64,000 nucleotides of DNA, from the NCBI RefSeq assembly GCF_000409775.1, contig NZ_KE332391.1:139248-203247 (forward strand), written 5' to 3'. Of the stretch, positions 1 to 6,726 are shown one piece after another. Numbering within the stretch: position 1 is the first letter of the stretch; each line of letters opens with the position of its first letter. The stretch is from Litchfieldella anticariensis FP35 = DSM 16096 (GTDB taxonomy: Bacteria > Pseudomonadota > Gammaproteobacteria > Pseudomonadales > Halomonadaceae). Under the pieces are notes generated by a model. That model was not told the DNA's origin. It was given only the letters and a program-made list of their open reading frames with translations, and did no database searches. Position numbers and translations under genes: made by a program.

Positions 1-413
1 GCCGAGACCGCGCCCCTGGAAACGAGTGCGCGGTAGCGCGCCTCGTCCTCCGCCGTCTGGCGCAAGCGCGCCCTGGCGGCGGCCACGGCCTCCTCATGGG
101 CGCGCATGGCGAGCCGCAGATCCGTGGAATCGATGCGCATGAGCGGCTGGCCGCGCTCGACGGTCTGCCCGGTATCGACCAGACGCTCCAGGATCTTGCC
201 GGGTACGCGGAAGCCGAGATCGCTTTGCACTCGCGCCGCAATAACGCCGGTGAATGAACGCTCCACCTGGGCGGAGGGCGCCACCGCCGCTACCCGCACC
301 AGGGGAGCGTTCGTCCGCGGATCGATTGAAGACGTGGCATCGCTGCACGCTGCCAAGGCAAGGGGCAACAGACCGATGACGGCAAGGAATGGGATATCAC
401 GGCGCTTGAGCAT
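1..413 (-). CDS. RND efflux periplasmic adaptor (membrane fusion protein), partial
   Basis: The gene reads leftwards from an ATG at 413 and runs off the window edge, so only about 137 N-terminal residues are seen. They hold a lipoprotein signal ending in a lipobox (LALAAC at about residues 18-23), then the MFP barrel-sandwich start with the motif GVIAARVQSDLGFRVPGKI and VDTGQTVERGQPLMRID, followed by an alanine- and arginine-rich coiled-coil arm. In this family the adaptor is anchored in the inner membrane by lipid and links the RND pump to an outer-membrane channel. The pump gene is presumably beyond the left edge. The divergent block to the right carries the TetR repressor and the outer-membrane factor. 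A 24-bp operator copy lies at 455-478, just upstream. The family call is secure; the drug or solvent substrate cannot be told. Confidence 0.9.
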   Translation of the reverse strand, partial: MLKRRDIPFLAVIGLLPLALAACSDATSSIDPRTNAPLVRVAAVAPSAQVERSFTGVIAARVQSDLGFRVPGKILERLVDTGQTVERGQPLMRIDSTDLRLAMRAHEEAVAAARARLRQTAEDEARYRALVSRGAVS

Positions 414-454
414 GGAGATCTCCGGGAAAACGGATATCTCACAGCTTATGACGA

Positions 455-478
455 GTGACCAAATTTGTAAATAGTCAC
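455..478. promoter_or_regulatory. TetR operator copy 1 (before the RND adaptor gene)
   Basis: This 24-bp site begins GTGAC and ends GTCAC, with an AT-rich centre containing AAATTTGTAAAT. It has the same length, the same end arms and a similar core as the site at 1145-1168. It lies 42 bp upstream of the adaptor start and 13 bp beyond the 3' end of the tetR gene. Seen: the arms and the matched spacing. Inferred: binding by the adjacent TetR protein. Confidence 0.7.
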
Positions 479-490
479 ATGTTAGGTTCG

Positions 491-1108
491 CTAGGGAGCG
501 AGGCTGCGCAGCACCAAGTTCGACAGCTGCACCGGCGCCTCCTCGGCGAGATCGAGGTTGTACTGGAGCAGGAGTGGATTCACGTAGGGTTGAATGACCA
601 GAAAGATCGCATTCACCGTCTCGTCCAGTGGCGTCTTGCGTTCGAACTCGCCGCTCTCGCGACCTTCGCGGATTACTTCCATCAGGATCTGTTCGATGCG
701 CTGCGCATAGGCCCGGGCAGACGGCCACCCCTCGCCGGCAGAGTGCGCGGCGATGTCGTACAACTTGCGATCATTGAAGAACAGGCTCACGCCAGTCGAT
801 ACCAAGCTTTTGAACATTCTGCGGAATTTTTCCGTTGCCGTGGGCGCGTTGGCCACGGCCTCTTCGACCGCCACGATGATGGCGCTCAAGGTCTTGGCGC
901 AGATGGCCTCGCCGATAGCCTGCTTGGAATCGAAGAATTTGTAGATGTAAGCCTTGGAAAAACCGATTGATTTGGCCAGATCGGAAACCGTGGTCTTCTC
1001 GTAGCCGTAGTGGCTGAAGTGCTCTTCGGCGGCCTCCACGATCTGCTCGCGAACATTGTGATCGGCGGGGCCGCGCGACTGCGGGGCGGAAGACGCGTTT
1101 TCACTCAT
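491..1108 (-). CDS. TetR/AcrR family repressor of the RND efflux system
   Basis: A 205-residue TetR-type protein. The N-terminal helix-turn-helix covers roughly residues 20-65 (ending SIGFSKAYIYKFFDSKQAIG), and the rest is the helical ligand-binding domain with a TetR_C-like ending. An ATG at 1108 is preferred over a start at 1141 because a GAGGTG ribosome site sits 8 bases before it and because the upstream start would place the coding region close to the operator. The gene lies between the adaptor and the outer-membrane-factor gene, with near-identical palindromes on both sides. It therefore probably represses both transcription units and itself, and is released by a pump substrate. The family is certain; the inducer is unknown. 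Confidence 0.9.
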   Translation of the reverse strand: MSENASSAPQSRGPADHNVREQIVEAAEEHFSHYGYEKTTVSDLAKSIGFSKAYIYKFFDSKQAIGEAICAKTLSAIIVAVEEAVANAPTATEKFRRMFKSLVSTGVSLFFNDRKLYDIAAHSAGEGWPSARAYAQRIEQILMEVIREGRESGEFERKTPLDETVNAIFLVIQPYVNPLLLQYNLDLAEEAPVQLSNLVLRSLAP

Positions 1109-1144
1109 GAGACACCACACCTCGATATTTTGGTTTGACAACTA

Positions 1145-1168
1145 GTGACTATATTGGATTATAGTCAC
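1145..1168. promoter_or_regulatory. TetR operator copy 2 (tetR / outer-membrane-factor intergenic)
   Basis: A perfect inverted repeat with 9-bp arms, GTGACTATA and TATAGTCAC, around the 6-bp spacer TTGGAT. It lies between the divergent starts of tetR (1108) and the outer-membrane factor (1198), placed to block both promoters. It shares length and end arms with the site at 455-478. Confidence 0.8.
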
Positions 1169-1197
1169 GCCAGCAATTCCACTCCTTGGAGACTCTC

Positions 1198-2634
1198 ATG
1201 CTCGCCCGCCCCCACTCTCTCGCCCTTCTGTTGAGTGTCAGCGTCCTGACGGGCTGCGCAGTCGGCCCGGACTACAGGCCACCCGAGACCGCCCTGTCGG
1301 CTCGCTTCCTCGGCCAGGAGGGCATCGAGCAGCGGGAAGTCCAGAGCAAGGCGGACCTCCAGGCCTGGTGGGCAGCTTTCGACGATCCCTTGCTGGCGCG
1401 CTTCGTCGTCCTCGCCCTCGAGCAGAATCTGGACATCGCGCAAGCGGCGGCACGTGTCGCCCAATCGCGCGCCTCATTGCGCCAGGCTGATGCCGCGCTG
1501 CTTCCATCGGCCAATGTGCGCGCTCACGGTGCGGAAGTATACCAGTCGCTCGAGACCCCGCTGGGGCAGGTGCTCAGTGCCACACCCGACTTCGATCGCA
1601 GTGGCAGCGCTTACGAGGCTAACCTCGAGGCGGGCTGGGAGATCGATATGTTCGGTGGCCTGCGGCGAGGGCGGGAAGCCGCACGCGCAGAGTACGCGGC
1701 ATCCGAAGCTAGCGCCGTCGCGACGCGGCTGGCCGTCGCCGCGCAAACGGCGGATGTGTACGTCACGATCCGTGGCTTGCAGGCGCGCATCGCGATCGCC
1801 AGGCAACAGGCCGAGACCCGTCGCCAACTGCTCGACACGATCAAGTTCCAGTACGAGAAGGGGATCGCTGCCGAGCTCCAGATGAACCAGGCCGAGGGTT
1901 CGCTCGCTCAGGTCGAGGCTCGGATTCCCGTCCTGGAGGCGGGCCTCGACTCAGCGATGAACGCGCTGGATGTGCTTCTCGGCATGCAGCCTGGGACCTA
2001 CCGCGCCGAATTGCGCCCAGCGGCGTCGATCCCGGTCGCGCCGGGTTTGTCCGAAACCGGCACCCCGGCCGAGATGATTCGGCGCCGACCGGATCTCATC
2101 GTGGCCGAGCGGCGCCTCGCCGCCGCTAACGCGCGCATCGGCGTGGCGATTTCGGAGTACTACCCCAAGTTCTCGCTCGGCGCACTGCTGGGCAGCGCCA
2201 CCACGATATCGAGCGGCAACCTCTTCTCCAGCGATGCCAGTCAAGCCCAGGGCGTCCTCGGGCTTCGCTGGCGCCTGTTCGACTTCGGCCGCGTCGAGGC
2301 GCAGATCGCCGCCGCCCGTGGCCAAGAGGCCGAAGCACTCGCGGCATACCGTCTGGCCGTGTTGCGGGCGACCGAGGAGGTAGAGAACGCCTTTTCCGCC
2401 CTCGTCAAACGCGAGGCCCAGGTCGGCATTTTGACGCAGGGTGAATCATCGCTCACCCGTGCCCGCGAGAACTCGCTTGCCGCCTACGAAGGCGGCGTCG
2501 TCAGCCTGATCGAGGTGCTCAATGCCGACAGTAACCTGCTGCAGGTGCGTGACGCGAAGGCACAGGCACAAACCGAAGCGGCGCGCGCCGCCATTGCCTC
2601 CTTCCGGGCCCTGGGGGGCGGATGGGCGGCGTAG
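1198..2634 (+). CDS. Outer-membrane efflux channel lipoprotein (NodT/OprM family)
   Basis: A 478-residue RND outer-membrane factor. It begins with a lipoprotein signal (SVLTGCAVGPDYRPP, Cys at about residue 21), followed by two OEP repeats of long helices and beta strands. Typical signatures are present: LEAGWEIDMFGGLRR in the first half and WRLFDFGRVEAQIAAA in the second. The ATG at 1198 follows a TTGGAGA ribosome site; an in-frame TTG at 1186 is less likely. The channel forms a trimer spanning the outer membrane and periplasm and would dock the adaptor encoded at 1-413. The split arrangement, with the channel divergent from the adaptor and tetR between, is tied together by the shared operator. 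No fault is visible in the reading frame. Confidence 0.94.
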   Translation: MLARPHSLALLLSVSVLTGCAVGPDYRPPETALSARFLGQEGIEQREVQSKADLQAWWAAFDDPLLARFVVLALEQNLDIAQAAARVAQSRASLRQADAALLPSANVRAHGAEVYQSLETPLGQVLSATPDFDRSGSAYEANLEAGWEIDMFGGLRRGREAARAEYAASEASAVATRLAVAAQTADVYVTIRGLQARIAIARQQAETRRQLLDTIKFQYEKGIAAELQMNQAEGSLAQVEARIPVLEAGLDSAMNALDVLLGMQPGTYRAELRPAASIPVAPGLSETGTPAEMIRRRPDLIVAERRLAAANARIGVAISEYYPKFSLGALLGSATTISSGNLFSSDASQAQGVLGLRWRLFDFGRVEAQIAAARGQEAEALAAYRLAVLRATEEVENAFSALVKREAQVGILTQGESSLTRARENSLAAYEGGVVSLIEVLNADSNLLQVRDAKAQAQTEAARAAIASFRALGGGWAA

Positions 2635-2639
2635 ATGTC

Positions 2640-2768
2640 ACCATCACCAACGAAGATCGGATCGGCATCCATGGCGTACACCTGCACCGGAACCCCCTTC
2701 GGCCAGGTCGACCCGAACTCCGAGACCGGTATGCAGGCATGGAAGAGAAGCGCAGGTGCGCCCAACAT
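2640..2768 (-). pseudogene. Remnant of a dienelactone-hydrolase-family gene
   Basis: Read leftwards, this stretch encodes GAPALLFHACIPVSEFG, then WPKGVPVQVYAMDADPIF and GDGDIYAA. This resembles the segment of DLH-family alpha/beta hydrolases in which a WP-x-GVPVQ strand leads to the catalytic Asp region. Neither the nucleophile region nor the C-terminal His region is present. The downstream part runs straight into the 3' end of the efflux channel gene. I read it as a fragment left by deletion. The assignment rests on remembered family motifs, and expression is not expected. Confidence 0.5.
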
Positions 2769-2893
2769 CAGGTTCTTGTGATGAGCCTATTCCTTATCGT
2801 GGTATTCAAAGAATTCAGGAGCTGCTAAACACCAACTACAACGCCACTCCCATCAGGACCTCGAACCGTAGAGTTCATCGCTAACCCCAACTC

Positions 2894-3181
2894 TCAGTTA
2901 AGGAGAAAGCTCAGTCGCTCATCTGCTTTTTTGGGTTCTATTTCGAGTATTTCCGTTGTGACGATATTCTTAGCTACAAACGGGTCTTCATTAACCCTAT
3001 TTTCAAGGGCTTCCAGCGATACGCCATGAGCAATGATGGAACCACCAAGACCGGGTTGAAGGCTGCCGACCATTAAAAAAACACCATCTTCAAAGCCACG
3101 TCTAATCCATTGATTGTGGCCTTCCATGAAAGCACTTGCCTGGTTCTTATTCTCTGAAAACCTCAAAAGCACGATGAACAT
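2894..3181 (-). CDS. YciI-like (YCII domain) small protein
   Basis: A 95-residue protein that starts MFIVLLRFSENKNQASAFMEGHNQWI and ends in a lysine- and glutamate-rich tail. The pattern of a first beta strand, the MEGH segment and VFLMVGSLQPGLGGSIIA is that of YCII-domain proteins, a ferredoxin-like fold with a His-Asp pair sometimes linked to hydrolase-type chemistry. Its ATG shares one base with the TGA of the upstream tetR gene (TGATG), so the two are translationally coupled. Visibly lower GC than the flanking DNA suggests that the pair arrived together. The enzymatic role is unknown. Confidence 0.75.
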   Translation of the reverse strand: MFIVLLRFSENKNQASAFMEGHNQWIRRGFEDGVFLMVGSLQPGLGGSIIAHGVSLEALENRVNEDPFVAKNIVTTEILEIEPKKADERLSFLLN

Positions 3182-3774
3182 CAAAGCACCTCCGACTGTG
3201 GATTATTCTTACTTGTGCAGGAGGTCAGCCACTCATTCATGCGGCCTACTTCGCTCCTGATAAATTTTTCGTCCTGGAACGCACTGGCAAGCGTTGCCAC
3301 CCCCTGACTGAATGCCAACAGGTGCATTGCTAGTGCATCAGCATCATCGTGACGGCCAAGTTGCTCAAATTGTCGCCGCAACCAGGTTCTGAATAACGTA
3401 AACAGCTCGTTTGCATCACCCTTGGCAGGGTGGTTCAGCTTGGCGAGTTCCGTACAAAGTGTACCTACCGGACAGCCATAGCGTTTAATTTTGGTCCGAT
3501 TCATCACCAGGATATTGATAAAGCTTCGGATGCGGTCATCCGGTGATTCTCCCTCCACCTCCCAGTTATCCAGCATTGAGTTAGTGCGGGCAATACGATG
3601 GTTGATGACGGCATCCAGAATGTCGTCTTTGGTCTTGAAGTGGTAATAAAAATTTCCACGGGAAATGCCTACAGATTCCGAGATTTTCGAGAAAGAGGTG
3701 TGTTCGAACCCCTGTTCATAGAATAGTTGATCCGCAGCATCGATTATGCGATCTCTTGTCAGCTTATTACCCAT
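3181..3774 (-). CDS. TetR family regulator, paired with a YciI-like protein
   Basis: A 197-residue regulator. The helix-turn-helix lies in the first 55 residues (RIIDAADQLFYEQGFEHTSF, then ISRGNFYYHFKTKDDIL), followed by a C-terminal domain with RYGCPVGTLCTELAKL, a feature of the QacR/AcrR-like group that often answers to electrophiles. The start at 3774 is preferred over 3807 because the longer form would begin next to the operator at 3808-3823. It is coupled to the yciI-like gene and probably autoregulated through the two repeats upstream. The region is lower in GC than its neighbours. The inducer is not known. Confidence 0.85.
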   Translation of the reverse strand: MGNKLTRDRIIDAADQLFYEQGFEHTSFSKISESVGISRGNFYYHFKTKDDILDAVINHRIARTNSMLDNWEVEGESPDDRIRSFINILVMNRTKIKRYGCPVGTLCTELAKLNHPAKGDANELFTLFRTWLRRQFEQLGRHDDADALAMHLLAFSQGVATLASAFQDEKFIRSEVGRMNEWLTSCTSKNNPQSEVL

Positions 3775-3807
3775 AGAAGCATTTCCCAATATCTTGCCAG
3801 ACCGCAT

Positions 3808-3823
3808 TAGGACAACCGTCCTA
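3808..3823. promoter_or_regulatory. Candidate operator for the tetR-yciI operon (proximal)
   Basis: A 16-bp palindrome, TAGGAC-AACC-GTCCTA, with 6-bp arms, directly upstream of the tetR gene. A related 16-mer starts 27 bp further out. Such spacing and symmetry fit a TetR dimer site. Confidence 0.6.
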
Positions 3824-3834
3824 TTCGCTGACTC

Positions 3835-3850
3835 TAGGACAAGCGACCTA
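3835..3850. promoter_or_regulatory. Candidate operator for the tetR-yciI operon (distal)
   Basis: TAGGACAAGCGACCTA matches the proximal site at 13 of 16 positions and keeps the TAGG and CCTA ends, but its inner arms are imperfect. It is probably a second, weaker binding site. Confidence 0.5.
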
Positions 3851-3914
3851 ATAGATCAAGTGCAGCGACAGAAGGCTAAGTCGAAGTGCCTTGGAGCCCT
3901 AACAATGATTAGGT

Positions 3915-3960
3915 GGCGCGCTTGCACAGTTGTTCGAGATTGAAGCGGCCATGCGATGTG
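3915..3960 (-). repeat. Duplicated 5' end of the DUF1835 gene (copy 1, remnant)
   Basis: This stretch matches 6406-6451 at about 41 of 46 bases in the same orientation. Read leftwards it gives DTSHGRFNLEQLCKRAT, nearly the N-terminal ATSHGRFNLEQQRKRAK of the DUF1835 protein at 5230-6477. The similarity stops within about 15 codons, so only the head of a second copy survives. Together with the full gene it brackets the hipBA locus. Confidence 0.75.
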
Positions 3961-4013
3961 TCAAACTGAGCAGGCAGCCCCCTGTGGCTTGGGAATCGGA
4001 TTGTCGATTGGAC

Positions 4014-4029
4014 CGACATTAAAATGTCG
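4014..4029. promoter_or_regulatory. HipB operator-like palindrome
   Basis: CGACATT-AA-AATGTCG is a perfect 16-bp inverted repeat just upstream of the hipB promoter. The word TGTCGAT recurs at about 4002, 4025 and 4055, so several half-sites lie over the promoter, as expected for an autorepressing HipB dimer. Confidence 0.6.
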
Positions 4030-4049
4030 ATAATGCCAATAACAGATAC

Positions 4050-4055
4050 TATACT
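4050..4055 (+). promoter_or_regulatory. Candidate -10 box of the hipB promoter
   Basis: TATACT lies seven bases before the ATG at 4063. If used, transcription would begin at or next to the start codon and the message would be leaderless. No ribosome site is visible before 4063. Confidence 0.4.
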
Positions 4056-4062
4056 GTCGATC

Positions 4063-4401
4063 ATGAAAACACGACACGTCACCCTAAGCCCCAGAACCTC
4101 CCTCTCGCTACGCCTGTTCGCTGGGTTGATTGAAGAGGGGCGCCTGCGCAAGGGGTGGACCCGAGATGAGCTCGCCGAGCGGGTTGGCGTTGGCGTGGTC
4201 ACGATCCGGCAAGTCGCCAAAGGCTCCCCTCGGGTTGCCATTGGTACCTACTTCGAAGCGGCGACCCTGGTTGGCGTATCGCTTTTCTCTGACGATCTCG
4301 ACACCTTGCGGCGCGAGCATGATACCCAGCGGGAACGGCTGACACTGCTGCCCAAGCGAGCCAGCCGCCAGCATGACGAGCCAATTGACGATGATTTCTA
4401 G
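4063..4401 (+). CDS. hipB: HipB-like antitoxin, XRE family DNA-binding protein
   Basis: A 112-residue protein with a Cro/C1-type helix-turn-helix in the middle (GWTRDELAERVGVGVVTIRQ) and an acidic, glutamine-rich C-terminal tail. It resembles HipB antitoxins, which bind and neutralise the HipA kinase and repress the operon. The start at 4063 (MKTRHVTLS) is favoured over an ATG at 4024 that lies inside the operator palindrome. The gene is intact and overlaps the start of the hipA remnant by 11 bases. Since the partner toxin is broken, this protein may now act only as an autorepressor. The family is well supported; present function is uncertain. Confidence 0.8.
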   Translation: MKTRHVTLSPRTSLSLRLFAGLIEEGRLRKGWTRDELAERVGVGVVTIRQVAKGSPRVAIGTYFEAATLVGVSLFSDDLDTLRREHDTQRERLTLLPKRASRQHDEPIDDDF

Positions 4402-5214
4402 CCAACAAGCCTATGTGTGGGTCTGGCTGCCCAGCCAGACGACCCCAGTCGTCGCGTCATCATCAATCGACTGACTGGCAGGAAAGGCGACTCCGCCGGT
4501 GGTGTCGATTTCAATGAGATGGTTTATCTGCTGGAATCCGGCTCGGACCGGATCGGGGCACTCGATTTCCAGCACTCCCCCACCGAGTACCAGCCTCGCG
4601 AACACCAGGATGCCACCTTGGCCGAACTTCAGGAAGCCTCGGAGTACGTTGACAGTGGCAAACCGCTACCGCCCGCACTGAATCAGGCCATTCAACACGG
4701 CAGCAGCATCGGCGGCGCCCGCCCCAAGGGCCTGGATGAAATGACCGCTCGCTATGCCAGTTACGAAGACCTGGGACATCGTATACGGGCGGAATTCGAC
4801 CAACCCGGGCAAACGCTACGCGAGCTGTTTGCCCGCATCGTTTTCAATGTGCTGTCAGGCAATACCGACGACCACGCGCGAAATCATGCCGCGTTTTGGG
4901 ATGGTAGGACCTATCGGCTGACGCCGGCCTATGACATTTGCCCACAAGCCAGAACTGGTGGTGAAGCCACCCAAGCCATGTTGCTGTATGGTCAGGAACG
5001 ACGTAGCCAACTCAGCCACTGCTTGACGGTAGCGGAACGGCTCGGCCTGAGCCGAGCTCAAGCCAGAGACATCATCGACCATCAACTCGCCACGATTCGG
5101 GAGCAATGGGAATCCGTGTGCGATGAAGCCGAATTAAGCCCGGTTGACCGTGATTTCTTATGGGGCCGGCAGTTTCTCAATCCATTCGCGCTGGAAGGGT
5201 ATGCCGCACCATGA
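4391..5214 (+). pseudogene. hipA: hipA toxin pseudogene with two internal deletions
   Basis: The ATG at 4391 opens a HipA-like start (QQAYVWVWLPSQTTPVV), which meets a TGA after about 28 codons. At about 4450 the match jumps to another frame at RRVIINRLTGRKGDSAGG, skipping roughly 60 residues of the usual N-terminal domain. That frame continues to SSIGGARPK and then joins directly to GLDEMTARYASYEDL, omitting about 85 residues that normally hold the ATP-binding and substrate-contact segment. The rest is well kept, including GNTDDHARNHAAFWDG (catalytic Asp region) and LTPAYDICPQ. HipA kinases are about 430 residues, and only about 265 are left in the long frame. I judge it catalytically dead. 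Confidence 0.85.
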
Positions 5215-5229
5215 TCTTCACCACACAGG

Positions 5230-6477
5230 CTACCTCCTTCCTATTGTCGCCGGCCGACTGGTTCGTCCAGGAGCCAAAACCCGAACCCCACCCACCCAGC
5301 GTTCACTGGATGCATGCTCTAACCAGTTACGGCTCCCTTCGAGGATAGCTCGGCCCAGATCAGTCAACGCAAGACGGCGATGAGGCCATTCCCGATGAAT
5401 ATCGCTGATAGCTAGCACCGCTTGCGGTGCCGTGACTAGTGGCTGGATCTGCCACCAGAACATCAGGTCGCCCAGATAGGGCAAGGGCTCGTACTCGCGC
5501 ATCAGGTACGAGAAGGTTTTGCCGACCGTGAGGGGGCCGTGATCGCGCACTATCTCGAGCGTGAGCTTTTCCGACAGGCCGAGGCCGGTGTCCGGTGCAG
5601 GCAGTTCCTGCAGGTGTCTCGAGAGCGCTCGCCCCATCATCGGTAGGGCTGGCGTGCCGGTGGCGATCAGCGCTTGCAACGGTTCGGGGCGATCTGCCGT
5701 GAGCGCCAGCCAGGCTTGAGTACCCAGTTCGAGCAGCGACGTTTCCACCGGCCGGCGCTGCCGCCAGAGCCAGGCCAGTAGGTCCGGGGCGAGCTGGCCG
5801 ATGCCAATGAAGCGCTCCACGCCGGGTATCGCTTCCACCACCACCAGCTCGATCTTCGCCTTGGGCAGGTTCGTGTGCAGGCGGTGCAGCAGGTAGGCAA
5901 GGATCAACTGGTCGTAGCTATCGTGCTCGAACCACAGCACCACCCGCTCGTATTGCTCCAGATCGTTCAGTGCCTCGTAGCTCTTACGCAGGCGCGCAAG
6001 CGAATCGCGCTCGGTCATGTCGAAGGCACTCGCCAGGAAGTGGGCACGCGTTCGCATCAATTCTGCGGGCGGTAAGTTCTGCACCGGACCGATGCAGAAA
6101 GGATCGGAGAATTCCAGGAAGTCTCCCTGAAAGCCAGCAGTGCGCAAGGTGTGCTCGATATCCGAACCGCAGCGAATATGCAGGGTGGTCATATCACGGT
6201 CACCGCGACCGCTGACCAAGCGCCGCGAAGCATCGAGCGATTCGATGTGCGCTTTGAGCCTGGGCCAACTAGGGAATCCACATTCGCGGGCAATCACGAA
6301 CTGGGCATCGGCGAGTCGCAGAGGTGTCTCGCGCGGCGGGATGTGGCGAAGGAGTCGTGCCAGGGCGTCAGGGTCGTCAGCCCGTGCTGCCTTGAGCAGT
6401 TCCTTGGCGCGCTTGCGCTGCTGTTCGAGATTGAAGCGGCCGTGTGATGTGGCGTCAGGCCGGGGTAGCGTCGTCAT
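5230..6477 (-). CDS. DUF1835 domain-containing protein
   Basis: A 415-residue cytoplasmic protein. The first ~80 residues (TSHGRFNLEQQRKRAKELLK, then FVIARECGFPSWPRLKAHIE) form a short helical repeat segment often found at the head of such proteins. From about residue 97 the DUF1835 domain follows (TLHIRCGSDIEHTLRTAGF, LEFSDPFCIGPV, ERVVLWFEHDSYDQL). A partner C-terminal region contains a winged-helix-like ending. The reaction is unknown. The start ATG at 6477 gives a full-length match. The head of this gene is duplicated at 3915-3960. It is convergent with the hipA remnant, which ends 15 bp away. Function cannot be inferred from the neighbours. Confidence 0.8.
   Translation of the reverse strand: MTTLPRPDATSHGRFNLEQQRKRAKELLKAARADDPDALARLLRHIPPRETPLRLADAQFVIARECGFPSWPRLKAHIESLDASRRLVSGRGDRDMTTLHIRCGSDIEHTLRTAGFQGDFLEFSDPFCIGPVQNLPPAELMRTRAHFLASAFDMTERDSLARLRKSYEALNDLEQYERVVLWFEHDSYDQLILAYLLHRLHTNLPKAKIELVVVEAIPGVERFIGIGQLAPDLLAWLWRQRRPVETSLLELGTQAWLALTADRPEPLQALIATGTPALPMMGRALSRHLQELPAPDTGLGLSEKLTLEIVRDHGPLTVGKTFSYLMREYEPLPYLGDLMFWWQIQPLVTAPQAVLAISDIHREWPHRRLALTDLGRAILEGSRNWLEHASSERWVGGVRVLAPGRTSRPATIGRR
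6406..6451 (-). repeat. Duplicated 5' end of the DUF1835 gene (copy 2, in the intact gene)
   Basis: The partner of the repeat at 3915-3960, in the same orientation and 2,491 bp away, within the first codons of the intact gene. The interval between the two copies holds hipB, the hipA remnant and most of the DUF1835 gene. Confidence 0.75.
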
Positions 6478-6726
6478 ACGATTCCCTCCATGCGCCTGTG
6501 TCCGCCAGCCAGGCTGGGAGTCGTATGGGGTAAACGATGTGAAGCAATGGGCGCAGCCCTTTCCGCGGACGGGGACGCCTATGCGGCGCTGTCCTTAGCC
6601 TCTCCCGAACGAAAGGAAGTGTCAATCGGGGGTTCGTTCATCCTTGACCGATCAAATTATCATGATTAATTTTTCAGAAGCGTCGGCCTTTCCCTTCGCC
6701 GGCGCACGGCGAACAAGGACAATGAC

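Noticed and set aside
4002-4060. Repeated TGTCGAT words read as an ECF42-type promoter
   Set aside because: They share TGTCGA with the ECF42 -35, but no CG[AT]C lies at the right distance; they are better explained as HipB half-sites.
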